A DNA stretch of 64,000 bases from Microbulbifer donghaiensis (lineage in GTDB: Bacteria > Pseudomonadota > Gammaproteobacteria > Pseudomonadales > Cellvibrionaceae), in NCBI RefSeq assembly GCF_900129095.1, contig NZ_FQVA01000001.1, forward strand, positions 806,001 to 870,000. The letters are read 5' to 3'. A program made the position numbers and the translations under genes. The notes below the pieces were generated by a model, which saw only the letters and a list, made by a program, of their open reading frames with translations, was not told the DNA's origin and searched no databases. Shown one piece after another: positions 36,148 to 44,800 of the stretch (its first letter is position 1; each line of letters opens with the position of its first letter).

Positions 36148-36182
36148 CAAAAAACGAAAAAGCCCCGGGGTACCGGGGCTTT
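36148..36182 (-). terminator. Rho-independent terminator of the H1-like gene
   Basis: AAAGCCCCGG (36159-36168) pairs with CCGGGGCTTT (36173-36182), loop GGTA. On the minus strand it is followed by a T-rich run (complement of 36148-36160), about 55 bases past the stop of the histone-like gene. Confidence 0.9.
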
Positions 36183-36237
36183 CCGAGGTTTGCGTGAAGT
36201 GCCGCGAAGCGCGCTTCTCCCGCTTATAGCAGCCGAA

Positions 36238-36993
36238 TCACTTCTTCTTCGGCGGACGGCCGCGACGGGCCGACTTCTTGGTCGCACCCTTTTTGGCCGA
36301 GGTCTTCTTGGCCGCGGCCTTCTTGGCGGCGGCCTTCTTCGGCCTGCCCGCTTTCTTAGCCGTCACCTTTTTGGCGGCCGCCTTTTTCGGGCGACCCGCT
36401 TTCGGGCGAGCGGCTTTCTTCGCGGTCTTTTTCGCCGCCTTCTTCGCCTCGGCCTTGGCTTTGGCTGCCGCCTTCTTCTCTAGCGCCTTGGCCTTGGCAG
36501 CAGCCTTCTTCGCCGCCGCTTTCACTTTGGCTTCGACTTTCTTCTCGGCAGCTTTCAATTTCTTAGCGTGAACTGCAGCGCGAGTTTTTTTCCAGCGGGC
36601 CTCAAATGCTGCCTTGGCCTTAGCCAAGTCCTTGTCATGCTGAGCCTTCAGTTTCTCGGCCAGGTCGCCAAGTTTCTGCTTGGCATCCTCTTCGACCTGA
36701 CGAACTGCATCCATCACATTGGCTTTGGCCAGATCCACTTTCGCGGATGCCAGTTTGGCGCGCAATTCTTTTGCCTTGCCATTCGCGCTGCTCAGCGATT
36801 GTTTTGCGGCGGCGGTACTGCTTTTCTGTACACGGGCGCGCGCCTTGGCTACGCGGTCCAGCTGTGCATCCAGCGACTTGGTCGCTGCATCCACCGCCTT
36901 TTGCGCCTTGGCTACTACCGGAGATTCTCCAGCCGGAGCTTTTGCGCGCACCGCACGTTTGGCTCTTGCTTTCTTTTTCGCTACTCGTGCCAT
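36238..36993 (-). CDS. Histone H1-like / AlgP-like DNA-binding protein with AT-hook tail
   Basis: 251 aa from ATG 36993, chosen for the strong AGAGGAG about seven bases ahead. Residues about 30-125 are a long helical, probably coiled-coil region (AVDAATKSLDAQLDRVAKAR ... VRQVEEDAKQKLGDLAEKLKAQ). The second half is almost only Lys, Ala and Arg, with three hook-like motifs: AGRPKKAA twice and RGRPPKKK at the end. This is the organisation of AlgP (AlgR3) of Pseudomonas and of bacterial H1-like proteins: a nucleoid protein with a disordered basic tail. A regulatory target is not predictable. The Lys-rich tail is compositionally biased and repetitive, so its length probably varies between strains. 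Confidence 0.82.
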   Translation of the reverse strand: MARVAKKKARAKRAVRAKAPAGESPVVAKAQKAVDAATKSLDAQLDRVAKARARVQKSSTAAAKQSLSSANGKAKELRAKLASAKVDLAKANVMDAVRQVEEDAKQKLGDLAEKLKAQHDKDLAKAKAAFEARWKKTRAAVHAKKLKAAEKKVEAKVKAAAKKAAAKAKALEKKAAAKAKAEAKKAAKKTAKKAARPKAGRPKKAAAKKVTAKKAGRPKKAAAKKAAAKKTSAKKGATKKSARRGRPPKKK

Positions 36994-37283
36994 CCCTTGT
37001 CTCCTCTCTGAAAATAAGAAGAAGTACATCCGAAAGTGTGCTGGCGGTATTGCCGTATTGCTGCCGATTGAACACCGCATACGACGCAGCGCTTATCGAT
37101 TCCACAGCAAGCCGCACCGATTAAATCGATGCAACTGTATCAAAGTTAATAAAAAAAACCCGCTTTGCAAGAAAAAACAAGAAAAATGAGAAAGTTTTTA
37201 CAAAAAAATATGTTTTTTTTGCCAAAAGCCCCCTGCACATCCGTTTTTTGGCGGCGGAAAGGTAATTAATTGACTCCCGGTAA
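36994..37283 (-). other. AT-rich intergenic region upstream of the H1-like gene
   Basis: 290 bases, with 37125-37245 strongly A/T-rich (poly-A and poly-T runs such as AAAAAAATATG and GTTTTTTTTGCC) in an otherwise GC-rich chromosome. It should hold the promoter of the H1-like gene, but no -35/-10 pair with good spacing could be picked. Such bendable AT-rich DNA would also suit AT-hook binding and possible autoregulation; that is inference. Confidence 0.5.
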
Positions 37284-38288
37284 TTAGCCCCGCAGCCGGA
37301 GCGGGAGTTTTTCCTCGACGATTGCCGCCAGCGCCTCAATATGATCGCGGCGTAAATTCAGTGCGGGGATATAGTGATAGTCCTTGCCACCTGCCTTGAG
37401 AAAATTAGCGCGATTCTCTACCGAAATTTCCTCAAGGGTCTCGAGACAGTCAGCCGCAAATGCCGGACAAATTACATCGACACGCGCAATCCCCTTTTTC
37501 CCCCACTCGATCAGTGTTTTGTCCGTATAAGGCTGCAGCCATTCCGCTTTGCCAAAACGGGACTGGAAGCTGACCTGCCATTGATCCGCGTTTAACCCCA
37601 GCTCTGCAGCCAGATGTTCGGCTGTTTCGCAGCACTGTCGGTAGTAGGGATCTCCCTTTTTAATATTCGCTTTGGGAATGCCGTGGAAAGACAGTAATAA
37701 CTTATCCGCAGGGCCGCGCTTTTCCCAGTAATCCCGCACCGAATTGGCCAGGGCGCGAATATAAAAGGGGTTCTGATAGTAATCCCGCACCACGTTGATG
37801 TCCGGAATATCGCGGCTGTTACGGAAGATTTGCGCCACCTGGTCATAAATCGCGGCGGTAGTGGTGGCAGAATACTGTGGATAGAGCGGAAGAACGGTAA
37901 AGGATTCAAAGCCTTCGCGACGGAGCCTGGCGATCACCGATTCGAGCTGTGGCTCGCCGTAGGTTACCGCATGGGTAACGGTAATATCAGGCCGCTGCTC
38001 GCGGAGATATTCCTGCAGCAGCTCCGCCTGACGGCGCGTGTAGTAAAGCAGCGGCGAGCCCTCCACCGGCTCTCCATCTGCGCTGCGCCCCCAGATTTCT
38101 GCATAGGCTGGGGCGATACGCCGCGGGCGCAAAGGCAGCACCAGGCCGTGCAGAATTGCCAGCCACAGCGGGCGGGGAATCTCCACCACGCGCGGATCGG
38201 AAAGAAAATCGCGCAGAAAGCTTCTCACCGCTGGCGCCGTCGGTTCCGACGGCGTGCCCAGATTCATCAAAATAACCGCTGTGGACAT
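37284..38288 (-). CDS. hemH: Ferrochelatase
   Basis: 334 aa. Inserts Fe2+ into protoporphyrin IX as the last step of protoheme synthesis. Signatures: AVILMNLGTPSEP at the N-terminus, VLPLYPQYSATTTAAIYDQV, SFHGIPKANIKKGDPY (catalytic His) and CPAFAADCLETLEEI (conserved Glu). Length is normal. It follows adk on the same strand after a terminator; adk-hemH adjacency is also found in E. coli. Heme supply is relevant to the cytochrome-porin at 25022-26320, though nothing links their regulation. Confidence 0.95.
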   Translation of the reverse strand: MSTAVILMNLGTPSEPTAPAVRSFLRDFLSDPRVVEIPRPLWLAILHGLVLPLRPRRIAPAYAEIWGRSADGEPVEGSPLLYYTRRQAELLQEYLREQRPDITVTHAVTYGEPQLESVIARLRREGFESFTVLPLYPQYSATTTAAIYDQVAQIFRNSRDIPDINVVRDYYQNPFYIRALANSVRDYWEKRGPADKLLLSFHGIPKANIKKGDPYYRQCCETAEHLAAELGLNADQWQVSFQSRFGKAEWLQPYTDKTLIEWGKKGIARVDVICPAFAADCLETLEEISVENRANFLKAGGKDYHYIPALNLRRDHIEALAAIVEEKLPLRLRG

Positions 38289-38383
38289 ACTTGGACCTAT
38301 GAGAGATTCGACCGGGCAAATATTAACTTTAAGTGGCAGGACTTGCTAAATCGACCGCTACTACCGCCAGCTTCGGCAGACAC

Positions 38384-38408
38384 AAAAAAGGCTCCCGTGT
38401 GGGAGCCT
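38384..38408 (-). terminator. Rho-independent terminator of adk
   Basis: AGGCTCCC / GGGAGCCT stem with a GTGT loop (38389-38408); on the minus strand it is followed by six T (complement of 38384-38389), 26 bases past the adk stop. It also separates adk from hemH transcription. Confidence 0.88.
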
Positions 38409-38434
38409 CTTTCCGCAAATTCGCTGCCGGTCGA

Positions 38435-39337
<903 letters not shown>

Positions 39338-39350
39338 TTATGGCCAACCG

Positions 39351-40346
39351 ATGAAGATCGCCATCTACAACGCGCGCTCCTACGACAAACAGTACTTCGA
39401 TCGCTACAACCGACAATTCGGCCACGAACTCCACTATATCGACGCCCACCTGGATGCGGACACCGTAATTCTGAGCGAGGGAGCGCCGGTAGTCTGTGTG
39501 TTCGTCAACGACCCAGTGCCGGAGCCACTGTTAAAGAAAATGCGCGATCAGGGTACTCGGATGCTGGCCCTGCGCTCCGCCGGATTCAATCACGTAGACA
39601 TCCGTGCGGCCAACGAACTGGACATCCTCGTCGCCAACGTGCCCGGTTACTCCCCCTTCGCAGTCGCCGAGCATGCGGTCGCCATGATCCTCTGCCTGAT
39701 TCGCCGCATCGTGCGCGCCCACGCGCGGGTCCGCGAAGGCAACTTTTCCCTGGATGGCTTGATGGGCTTTGATTTACACGGCAAGACCGTGGGCGTGGTG
39801 GGCACCGGCAAGATTGGCTCTGTCTTTACCCGAATCATGCACGGGTTTGGCTGCCAGCTGCTGGGCGTCGATCCGGTGGAAAACCGAAATTGCCGCGATT
39901 TGGGCCTGCAGTACGTGTCACTGCCGACCCTGTGTCGCCACTCCGATATCATTTCCCTGCACTGCCCACTGCTACCGGAAACCCAATACCTGATCGACGA
40001 TACCGCCATTGCCGAAATGCGCGATGGAGTCTGCCTGATCAATACGTCACGCGGCGCCGTGATTGATACAGCGGCGGTAATTCGGGCGCTTAAGTCAGGA
40101 AAGATTGGTTACCTCGGACTGGACGTGTACGAAGAGGAAGAGGACCTGTTTTTCGAAGACCGCTCGAATACGGTTCTCGGGGACGATGTGTTCGCGCGAC
40201 TACTGACGTTCAACAATGTCATCATTACCGGCCACCAGGGATACTTCACCCGCGAGGCTATCACCAATATCGCCAAGTGCACGCTCGCCAACGTGGCGGA
40301 ATTTGAACAGAGCGGGCAGTGCGTGAATCAGCTGCTCGCGCCTTAG
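39351..40346 (+). CDS. ldhA: D-lactate dehydrogenase, NAD-dependent (fermentative)
   Basis: 331 aa from ATG 39351. Reduces pyruvate to D-lactate. D-2-hydroxyacid dehydrogenase features: MKIAIYNARSYDKQYFDRYN, LRSAGFNHVDI (substrate Arg region), the Rossmann loop VVGTGKIGSVFTRIM, NTSRGAVIDTAAVI, LGLDVYEEEEDLFFED (Glu) and ITGHQGYFTREAI (catalytic His). LdhA-type Y-x-E-E-E-x-L-F-F-E is very characteristic. The frame extends 51 codons upstream but has no supporting homology. In Pseudomonas an ldhA gene also lies near gacS, as here. Confidence 0.94.
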   Translation: MKIAIYNARSYDKQYFDRYNRQFGHELHYIDAHLDADTVILSEGAPVVCVFVNDPVPEPLLKKMRDQGTRMLALRSAGFNHVDIRAANELDILVANVPGYSPFAVAEHAVAMILCLIRRIVRAHARVREGNFSLDGLMGFDLHGKTVGVVGTGKIGSVFTRIMHGFGCQLLGVDPVENRNCRDLGLQYVSLPTLCRHSDIISLHCPLLPETQYLIDDTAIAEMRDGVCLINTSRGAVIDTAAVIRALKSGKIGYLGLDVYEEEEDLFFEDRSNTVLGDDVFARLLTFNNVIITGHQGYFTREAITNIAKCTLANVAEFEQSGQCVNQLLAP

Positions 40347-40365
40347 CAATCCAGCCAGGCGCCCG

Positions 40366-41178
40366 CTAGCCTTCGGCACTCTTGGCCTTATCCCAGAGCT
40401 GATCCAGTTCCGCAAGGCTGGCGTCCGCCGGTTGGCGCCCCTGCTCTTTCAGTTCCGCCTCCACCGCGTTAAAGCGGCGCTCGAACTTGCGATTACAGTG
40501 TCGCAATGCCGTTTCCGGATCGACTTTCAGGTGGCGGGCCGCGTTCACGCAGGAAAACAGCAAGTCCCCCAGTTCCTCGCGCGCGTGTCCGCGATCACCT
40601 GCGGCAATGGCCTCGCGCAGTTCACCAATTTCCTCTTCAATCTTGGCCAGCACGCCGTCAATGCTGGGCCAGTCAAACCCCACTCGCGCCGCGCGCTTTT
40701 GCAGCTTGGCGGCGCGGGTCAGCGCGGGCAGCCCCAATGCCACACCACCCAGGGTACCGCCTTCACCCTTGGCATCGCGCTCTTCTGCCTTGATGGTCTC
40801 CCAGTTCTGCTTGACCTGCTCTTCGCCAATGGCATCCGCGCGGTTATCACCGTAGAGTTCACCGCTGGGGAAGACATGCGGGTGTCGGCGCACCACCTTG
40901 CGCACCAGCGTATCGACGATGCGGGGGAAATCGAAGTGTCCGGCTTCCCTGCCCAGCTGGGCATAGTAAATGACCTGGAACAGCAGATCGCCGAGCTCCT
41001 CGCGCAGGTGTGCGTAATCCTCGCTTTCGATGGCTTCGGCGACCTCGTAGGCCTCCTCGATCGTCGAAGGCACGATGGTCGCGAAACTCTGTTTCAGGTC
41101 CCATGGGCAACCGCCGTCGGGGTTGCGCAGCTCCGCCATCAGGTGCTGCAGGTCTTCCACTGTATAGCTGTCTCGCAT
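40366..41178 (-). CDS. mazG: Nucleoside triphosphate pyrophosphohydrolase MazG
   Basis: 270 aa with two MazG domains. First: LMAELRNPDGGCPWDLKQSF, then EEAYEVAEAIESEDYAHLREELGDLLFQVIYYA (ExxE ... ExxD metal ligands); second: EEEIGELREAIAAGDRGHAREELGDLLFSCVNAARHL. Hydrolyses noncanonical and canonical NTPs to NMP; in E. coli it also counters ppGpp accumulation. It lies 17 bases downstream of relA, so both are very likely on one transcript, as in E. coli. Confidence 0.95.
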   Translation of the reverse strand: MRDSYTVEDLQHLMAELRNPDGGCPWDLKQSFATIVPSTIEEAYEVAEAIESEDYAHLREELGDLLFQVIYYAQLGREAGHFDFPRIVDTLVRKVVRRHPHVFPSGELYGDNRADAIGEEQVKQNWETIKAEERDAKGEGGTLGGVALGLPALTRAAKLQKRAARVGFDWPSIDGVLAKIEEEIGELREAIAAGDRGHAREELGDLLFSCVNAARHLKVDPETALRHCNRKFERRFNAVEAELKEQGRQPADASLAELDQLWDKAKSAEG

Positions 41179-41195
41179 GTTGAGTCCTTCCCCTG

Positions 41196-43439
41196 TCAGT
41201 GCAGTATGCGCCGCTTGGCCGAGGCCACATTCGGCAACTGATTGATACGGTGCAACACCCGACTCAGCTCTTCGAAATTATGGATTTCGGCGGTCAGCAC
41301 CATATCCACCGTGTGCTTGTGTTTGTTGGAGCGGGTCTGCATCGCGGTAATATTGATGCGCTGGCTGTCGAGCATCGTAGTGATGTCCCGCAGCAGGCCA
41401 TGGCGGTCATAGGCCTCGATCATGATTTCCACCGCGTAGAGTTCCTTGGGTTTCTCGGCCCACTCCACCTGTAGCACCCGATCGAATTCCTCCGCCTGCA
41501 TACGCAGCATATTGGCGCAGTCCTTGCGGTGGATGGATACACCGCGGCCGAGCGTGATGTAGCCCATGATGTCATCGCCGGGTACAGGGTTACAGCAGCG
41601 GGCAATATGGGTCATCAGGTTGCCAACGCCATCGATGTACACATCGGCCTTGCCTTCGCCGCGCGCTACCGGTGCAGTCAGTGAGGGTACCGGCTCCACC
41701 CGATCTACTTTCACCATCCGCTGGGCAGCGTTCAACACCTGGCCCACGCCGATATCGCCCGCACCCACCGCCGCATAGAGGTCGTCCAGGGAATGCATAT
41801 TCAGCTTGGCGGCAAGCTTGCTGAAATCGAAGTCGCTCAGCGCCAGCTGTTTGAATTCACCGTCGAGGATAGTGCGGCCATCGGCCACGTTCTGGTCGCG
41901 GGCTTGCTGCTTGAACCAGTGAATGATTTTGGCGCGGGCGCGGGACGTGGTGATATAGCCCATACCGGCCGAGAGCCAGTCGCGACTGGGTGCCTCGCGC
42001 TTGCCGGTGAGGATTTCCACCTGGTTGGCCGTTTGCAATTCGTGGTTCAGCGGCACTATGCGCCCGTCCACCTTGGCACCGCGGCAGCGGTGGCCGATCT
42101 CCGTGTGGATCTTGTAGGCGAAGTCCAGCGGCGTCGCGCCGCGGGGCAGATCGACCACATGGCCGTCCGGGGTAAAGACATAGATACGGGTATCGACATC
42201 ACTGGACTGCAGGTCGTCCTCCAGCGGATTGCCGCCCACCTCCTCGTGCCAGTCGAGTACCTGGCGCAGCCAGGAGATCTTCTGTTCGTAGCCGTCCTTG
42301 CCCTCGGATTTTTGGTCGGTACCCTTGTAGCGCCAGTGGGCGCAGACCCCGTATTCCGCTTCCTCGTGCATGGCGAAGGTGCGGATCTGCACTTCCAGCA
42401 CCTTGCGCTCGGGGCCGATGACCGCGGTATGCAGGGAACGGTAGCCGTTCTCCTTTGGCGAGGCGATGTAATCGTCAAACTCGTTGGGGATGTTTCGCCA
42501 CAAGTTGTGCACGATACCCAGCACGGCGTAACAGTCGCGTACCGTCGGTACTAGAATGCGCACCGCGCGAATGTCGTAAACCTGGGAAAAGCCAATATTC
42601 TTGCGGCGCATCTTGCGCCAGATACTGTAGATGTGTTTTGCGCGACCGAAGACATCGCCCTGGATATCTGCACGCTCCAGTTCGCTGCGCAGCAGCTCGA
42701 GCACTTCATCGATGTAGTTCTGCCGTGCCAGCCGCTTTTCGTCCAGCAGTTTCGCAATCTGCTTGTAGTCGTTCGGCTCCAGGTAGCGGAATGAAAGATC
42801 TTCCAGCTCCCACTTGATATGACCGATACCCAGGCGGTGTGCCAGGGGTGCATAGACGTCGGCCACTTCGCGCGCAACTTTCCTGCGCTTGGCCGGCTCG
42901 GCATTCTTGGCCGCACGAATGGCACAGGTGCGTTCGGCGAGCTTGATCAACGCCACGCGCACATCGTCCACCAGTGCCACCAGCATGCGGCGGATATTTT
43001 CCGAGTGTTCCTCAACCGCAATACTGCGGTTTTCACCGGTATCGGCGCTGCGGCTGCGAATCGCGGCCATACGCAAGACGCCCCGAATCAGCTTGGCAAC
43101 GGTCTTGCCAAATTCTTCCTCGACAGTTTTCAGCGTCAGACGCTTTTCCCGTACCGCCCGGTACAACACCGCCGCGCACAACGCCTCAGCGTCTATCTGC
43201 AGATCGGCGAGGATTTCGGCCATTTCCAGGCCTGTGGCGAAACTGCTGGCACCCTCAGACCAGATATTCTCCGCGGCGATTGCGCGCTTTTCCGCGTCGG
43301 CACTGACCTCTGCAGCGCGCCGCAGGGTGACCAGTGCACCGCCGTCGAGTCCGGCCAGCGTCTGCACGTGGCGGAGCCAGGACTCGAGATCCAATTCGCC
43401 GTCGCCACCGACAGAGTGATGTTTTCTTACTTGAACCAT
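41196..43439 (-). CDS. relA: (p)ppGpp synthetase I
   Basis: 747 aa. Makes (p)ppGpp from ATP and GTP/GDP on stalled ribosomes. Domain order: degenerate HD hydrolase region (1-200; ALCAAVLYRAVREKR lacks the HD pair, as expected for RelA rather than SpoT), synthetase domain with VFGRAKHIYSIWRKM and YDIRAVRILVPTVRDCY ... EFDDYIASPKENGYRSLHTAVIG, TGS domain (VFTPDGHVVDLPRGATPLDFAYKIH, about 405-430), zinc-finger-like ARCCNPVPGDDIMGYITLGRGVSIH and a C-terminal ACT domain (YDRHGLLRDITTMLDS). The start is ATG 43439 without an obvious Shine-Dalgarno; an A-rich run precedes it. Confidence 0.96.
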   Translation of the reverse strand: MVQVRKHHSVGGDGELDLESWLRHVQTLAGLDGGALVTLRRAAEVSADAEKRAIAAENIWSEGASSFATGLEMAEILADLQIDAEALCAAVLYRAVREKRLTLKTVEEEFGKTVAKLIRGVLRMAAIRSRSADTGENRSIAVEEHSENIRRMLVALVDDVRVALIKLAERTCAIRAAKNAEPAKRRKVAREVADVYAPLAHRLGIGHIKWELEDLSFRYLEPNDYKQIAKLLDEKRLARQNYIDEVLELLRSELERADIQGDVFGRAKHIYSIWRKMRRKNIGFSQVYDIRAVRILVPTVRDCYAVLGIVHNLWRNIPNEFDDYIASPKENGYRSLHTAVIGPERKVLEVQIRTFAMHEEAEYGVCAHWRYKGTDQKSEGKDGYEQKISWLRQVLDWHEEVGGNPLEDDLQSSDVDTRIYVFTPDGHVVDLPRGATPLDFAYKIHTEIGHRCRGAKVDGRIVPLNHELQTANQVEILTGKREAPSRDWLSAGMGYITTSRARAKIIHWFKQQARDQNVADGRTILDGEFKQLALSDFDFSKLAAKLNMHSLDDLYAAVGAGDIGVGQVLNAAQRMVKVDRVEPVPSLTAPVARGEGKADVYIDGVGNLMTHIARCCNPVPGDDIMGYITLGRGVSIHRKDCANMLRMQAEEFDRVLQVEWAEKPKELYAVEIMIEAYDRHGLLRDITTMLDSQRINITAMQTRSNKHKHTVDMVLTAEIHNFEELSRVLHRINQLPNVASAKRRILH

Positions 43440-43487
43440 TATTTTTTTTCGGCTCGGCGGAGCCCGTCGGCCCCGCTAACGCCTTAC

Positions 43488-44381
43488 TTAGTTGTTATCG
43501 AACAGGCCTGAAGACAGATAGCGATCTCCCCGATCGCAAATAATCGCGACAATAGTCGCGTTCTCTAACTCCGCCGACAGGCGCAAGGCACCGGCCACGG
43601 CGCCTCCGGAAGAGACACCGCAGAAAATCCCTTCTTCCCGCGCGAGGCGGCGGGTCATATCCTCGGCCTCACGCTGGTCCATATCTATCACTCGATCCAC
43701 CTCCTCGGGGACGAAGATCTTCGGCAGATAGGCTTCCGGCCAGCGGCGAATACCGGGGATACTGGATCCCTCGGTGGGCTGCAGGCCGACGATCTGGATC
43801 TCCGGATTCTGCAGCTTCAGGTAACGGCCGCAACCCATAATGGTACCGGTGGTCCCCATCGAAGACACAAAATGGGTGATCCGACCGCCGGTCTGGTGCC
43901 AGATCTCCGGCCCGGTACCCTCAAAATGCGCACGCGGATTATCGTCATTGGCGAACTGGTTCAGGACCAGCCCCCGGCCATCTGCTTGCATTTGCAGTGC
44001 CAGGTCCCGCGCTCCCTCCATACCCTCTTCGGCGCTGACGAGGATCAACTCGGCACCGTAGGCAGTCATGGCCGCTTTGCGCTCGTCGGTGGCACTTTCC
44101 GGCATGATCAGAATCATGCGGTAGCCCTTGATCGCAGCCGCCATGGCCAGGGCAATACCGGTATTGCCACTGGTGGCTTCGATCAGGGTATCACCGGGCG
44201 CGATCTGGCCGCGAGCTTCGGCGCGGCTGATCATCGACAGGGCCGGACGGTCCTTGACCGAACCAGCCGGATTGTTCCCCTCCAGCTTGAGCAGAATCGT
44301 GTTACTTGTCTCGCCCTGCAGGCGCTGCAACCGTACCAGCGGCGTATTGCCGACACAGTCGGCAATTGTGGGGTATTCCAT
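43488..44381 (-). CDS. cysM: Cysteine synthase B
   Basis: 297 aa from ATG 44381. PLP-dependent enzyme making cysteine from O-acetylserine and sulfide or thiosulfate. Motifs: IADCVGNTPLVRLQRL, the Schiff-base Lys in NNPAGSVKDRPAL, the phosphate loop EATSGNTGIALA and VSSMGTTGTIMG. The ARVMPRRIP-type C-terminus of CysK is absent and GLQPTEGSSIPGIRRWPEAYLP points to CysM. It lies 48 bases upstream of relA on the same strand. In Pseudomonas rlmD separates cysM and relA; here nothing does. Confidence 0.94.
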   Translation of the reverse strand: MEYPTIADCVGNTPLVRLQRLQGETSNTILLKLEGNNPAGSVKDRPALSMISRAEARGQIAPGDTLIEATSGNTGIALAMAAAIKGYRMILIMPESATDERKAAMTAYGAELILVSAEEGMEGARDLALQMQADGRGLVLNQFANDDNPRAHFEGTGPEIWHQTGGRITHFVSSMGTTGTIMGCGRYLKLQNPEIQIVGLQPTEGSSIPGIRRWPEAYLPKIFVPEEVDRVIDMDQREAEDMTRRLAREEGIFCGVSSGGAVAGALRLSAELENATIVAIICDRGDRYLSSGLFDNN

Positions 44382-44466
44382 AGACCATCCAAATCCAGAC
44401 CAAAAGCGGTGCGCCATTCTACCTTCCCAGTCACCACCTGCGAACCTTGGTCATATACCGGTTAGT

Positions 44467-44736
44467 TAGGGCCTGTTAACACTAAGTTCGATAGCCGCGT
44501 TGTCGCCCCAATAGGGGCCAGGCAAGGCGCGAGGAGCGTGGTTTAGCAGGCTAAATGAGCGACGAGCAACGCGGCATGGCCCCTTTTGGGGCCCAACCCG
44601 AAGGGACGGGGCCGTTTTCCCGCAAGCCTGCGTTGCAGCTCGCTTATGTGGAATGACCACACGGCGCTCACTGCGCCTTGTCTTGCGAAAAAACGGCCTC
44701 CGTCGCGGCCATCGAACTTAGTGTTAACAGGCCCTA
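44467..44736. mobile_element. MITE-like element B, 270 bp, 26-bp perfect terminal inverted repeats
   Basis: 44467-44492 is the exact reverse complement of 44711-44736 (outer part TAGGGCCTGTTAACACTAAG). Each end begins or finishes with TA, which fits a TA target duplication. The interior folds into two sub-hairpins: GCCGCGTTG (44494-44502) with CAACGCGGC (44568-44576), and GGCCGTTTT (44610-44618) with AAAACGGCC (44690-44698). Further small palindromes are GCCCCAATAGGGGC (44505-44518) and GGCCCCTTTTGGGGCC (44579-44594). No ORF of its own. Inferred: a non-autonomous element moved in trans, unrelated to element A. It lies 64 bases upstream of barA and may supply or separate its promoter. Confidence 0.8.
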
Positions 44737-44800
44737 GTGCGATATTCTGCCAAGGGGAGTAGAATCGGACAAAAATAGTCCAATCAAACATTGCATCGCC

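Noticed and set aside
36278-36571. Long Ala/Phe-rich hydrophobic plus-strand frame opposite the H1-like gene.
   Set aside because: A shadow of the Lys/Ala codon bias of the true gene on the other strand.
43440-43470. Hairpin with adjacent poly-T seen on the plus strand upstream of relA.
   Set aside because: The T-run precedes the stem on the plus strand and is an A-run after the stem on the minus strand, so it cannot be a terminator of cysM.
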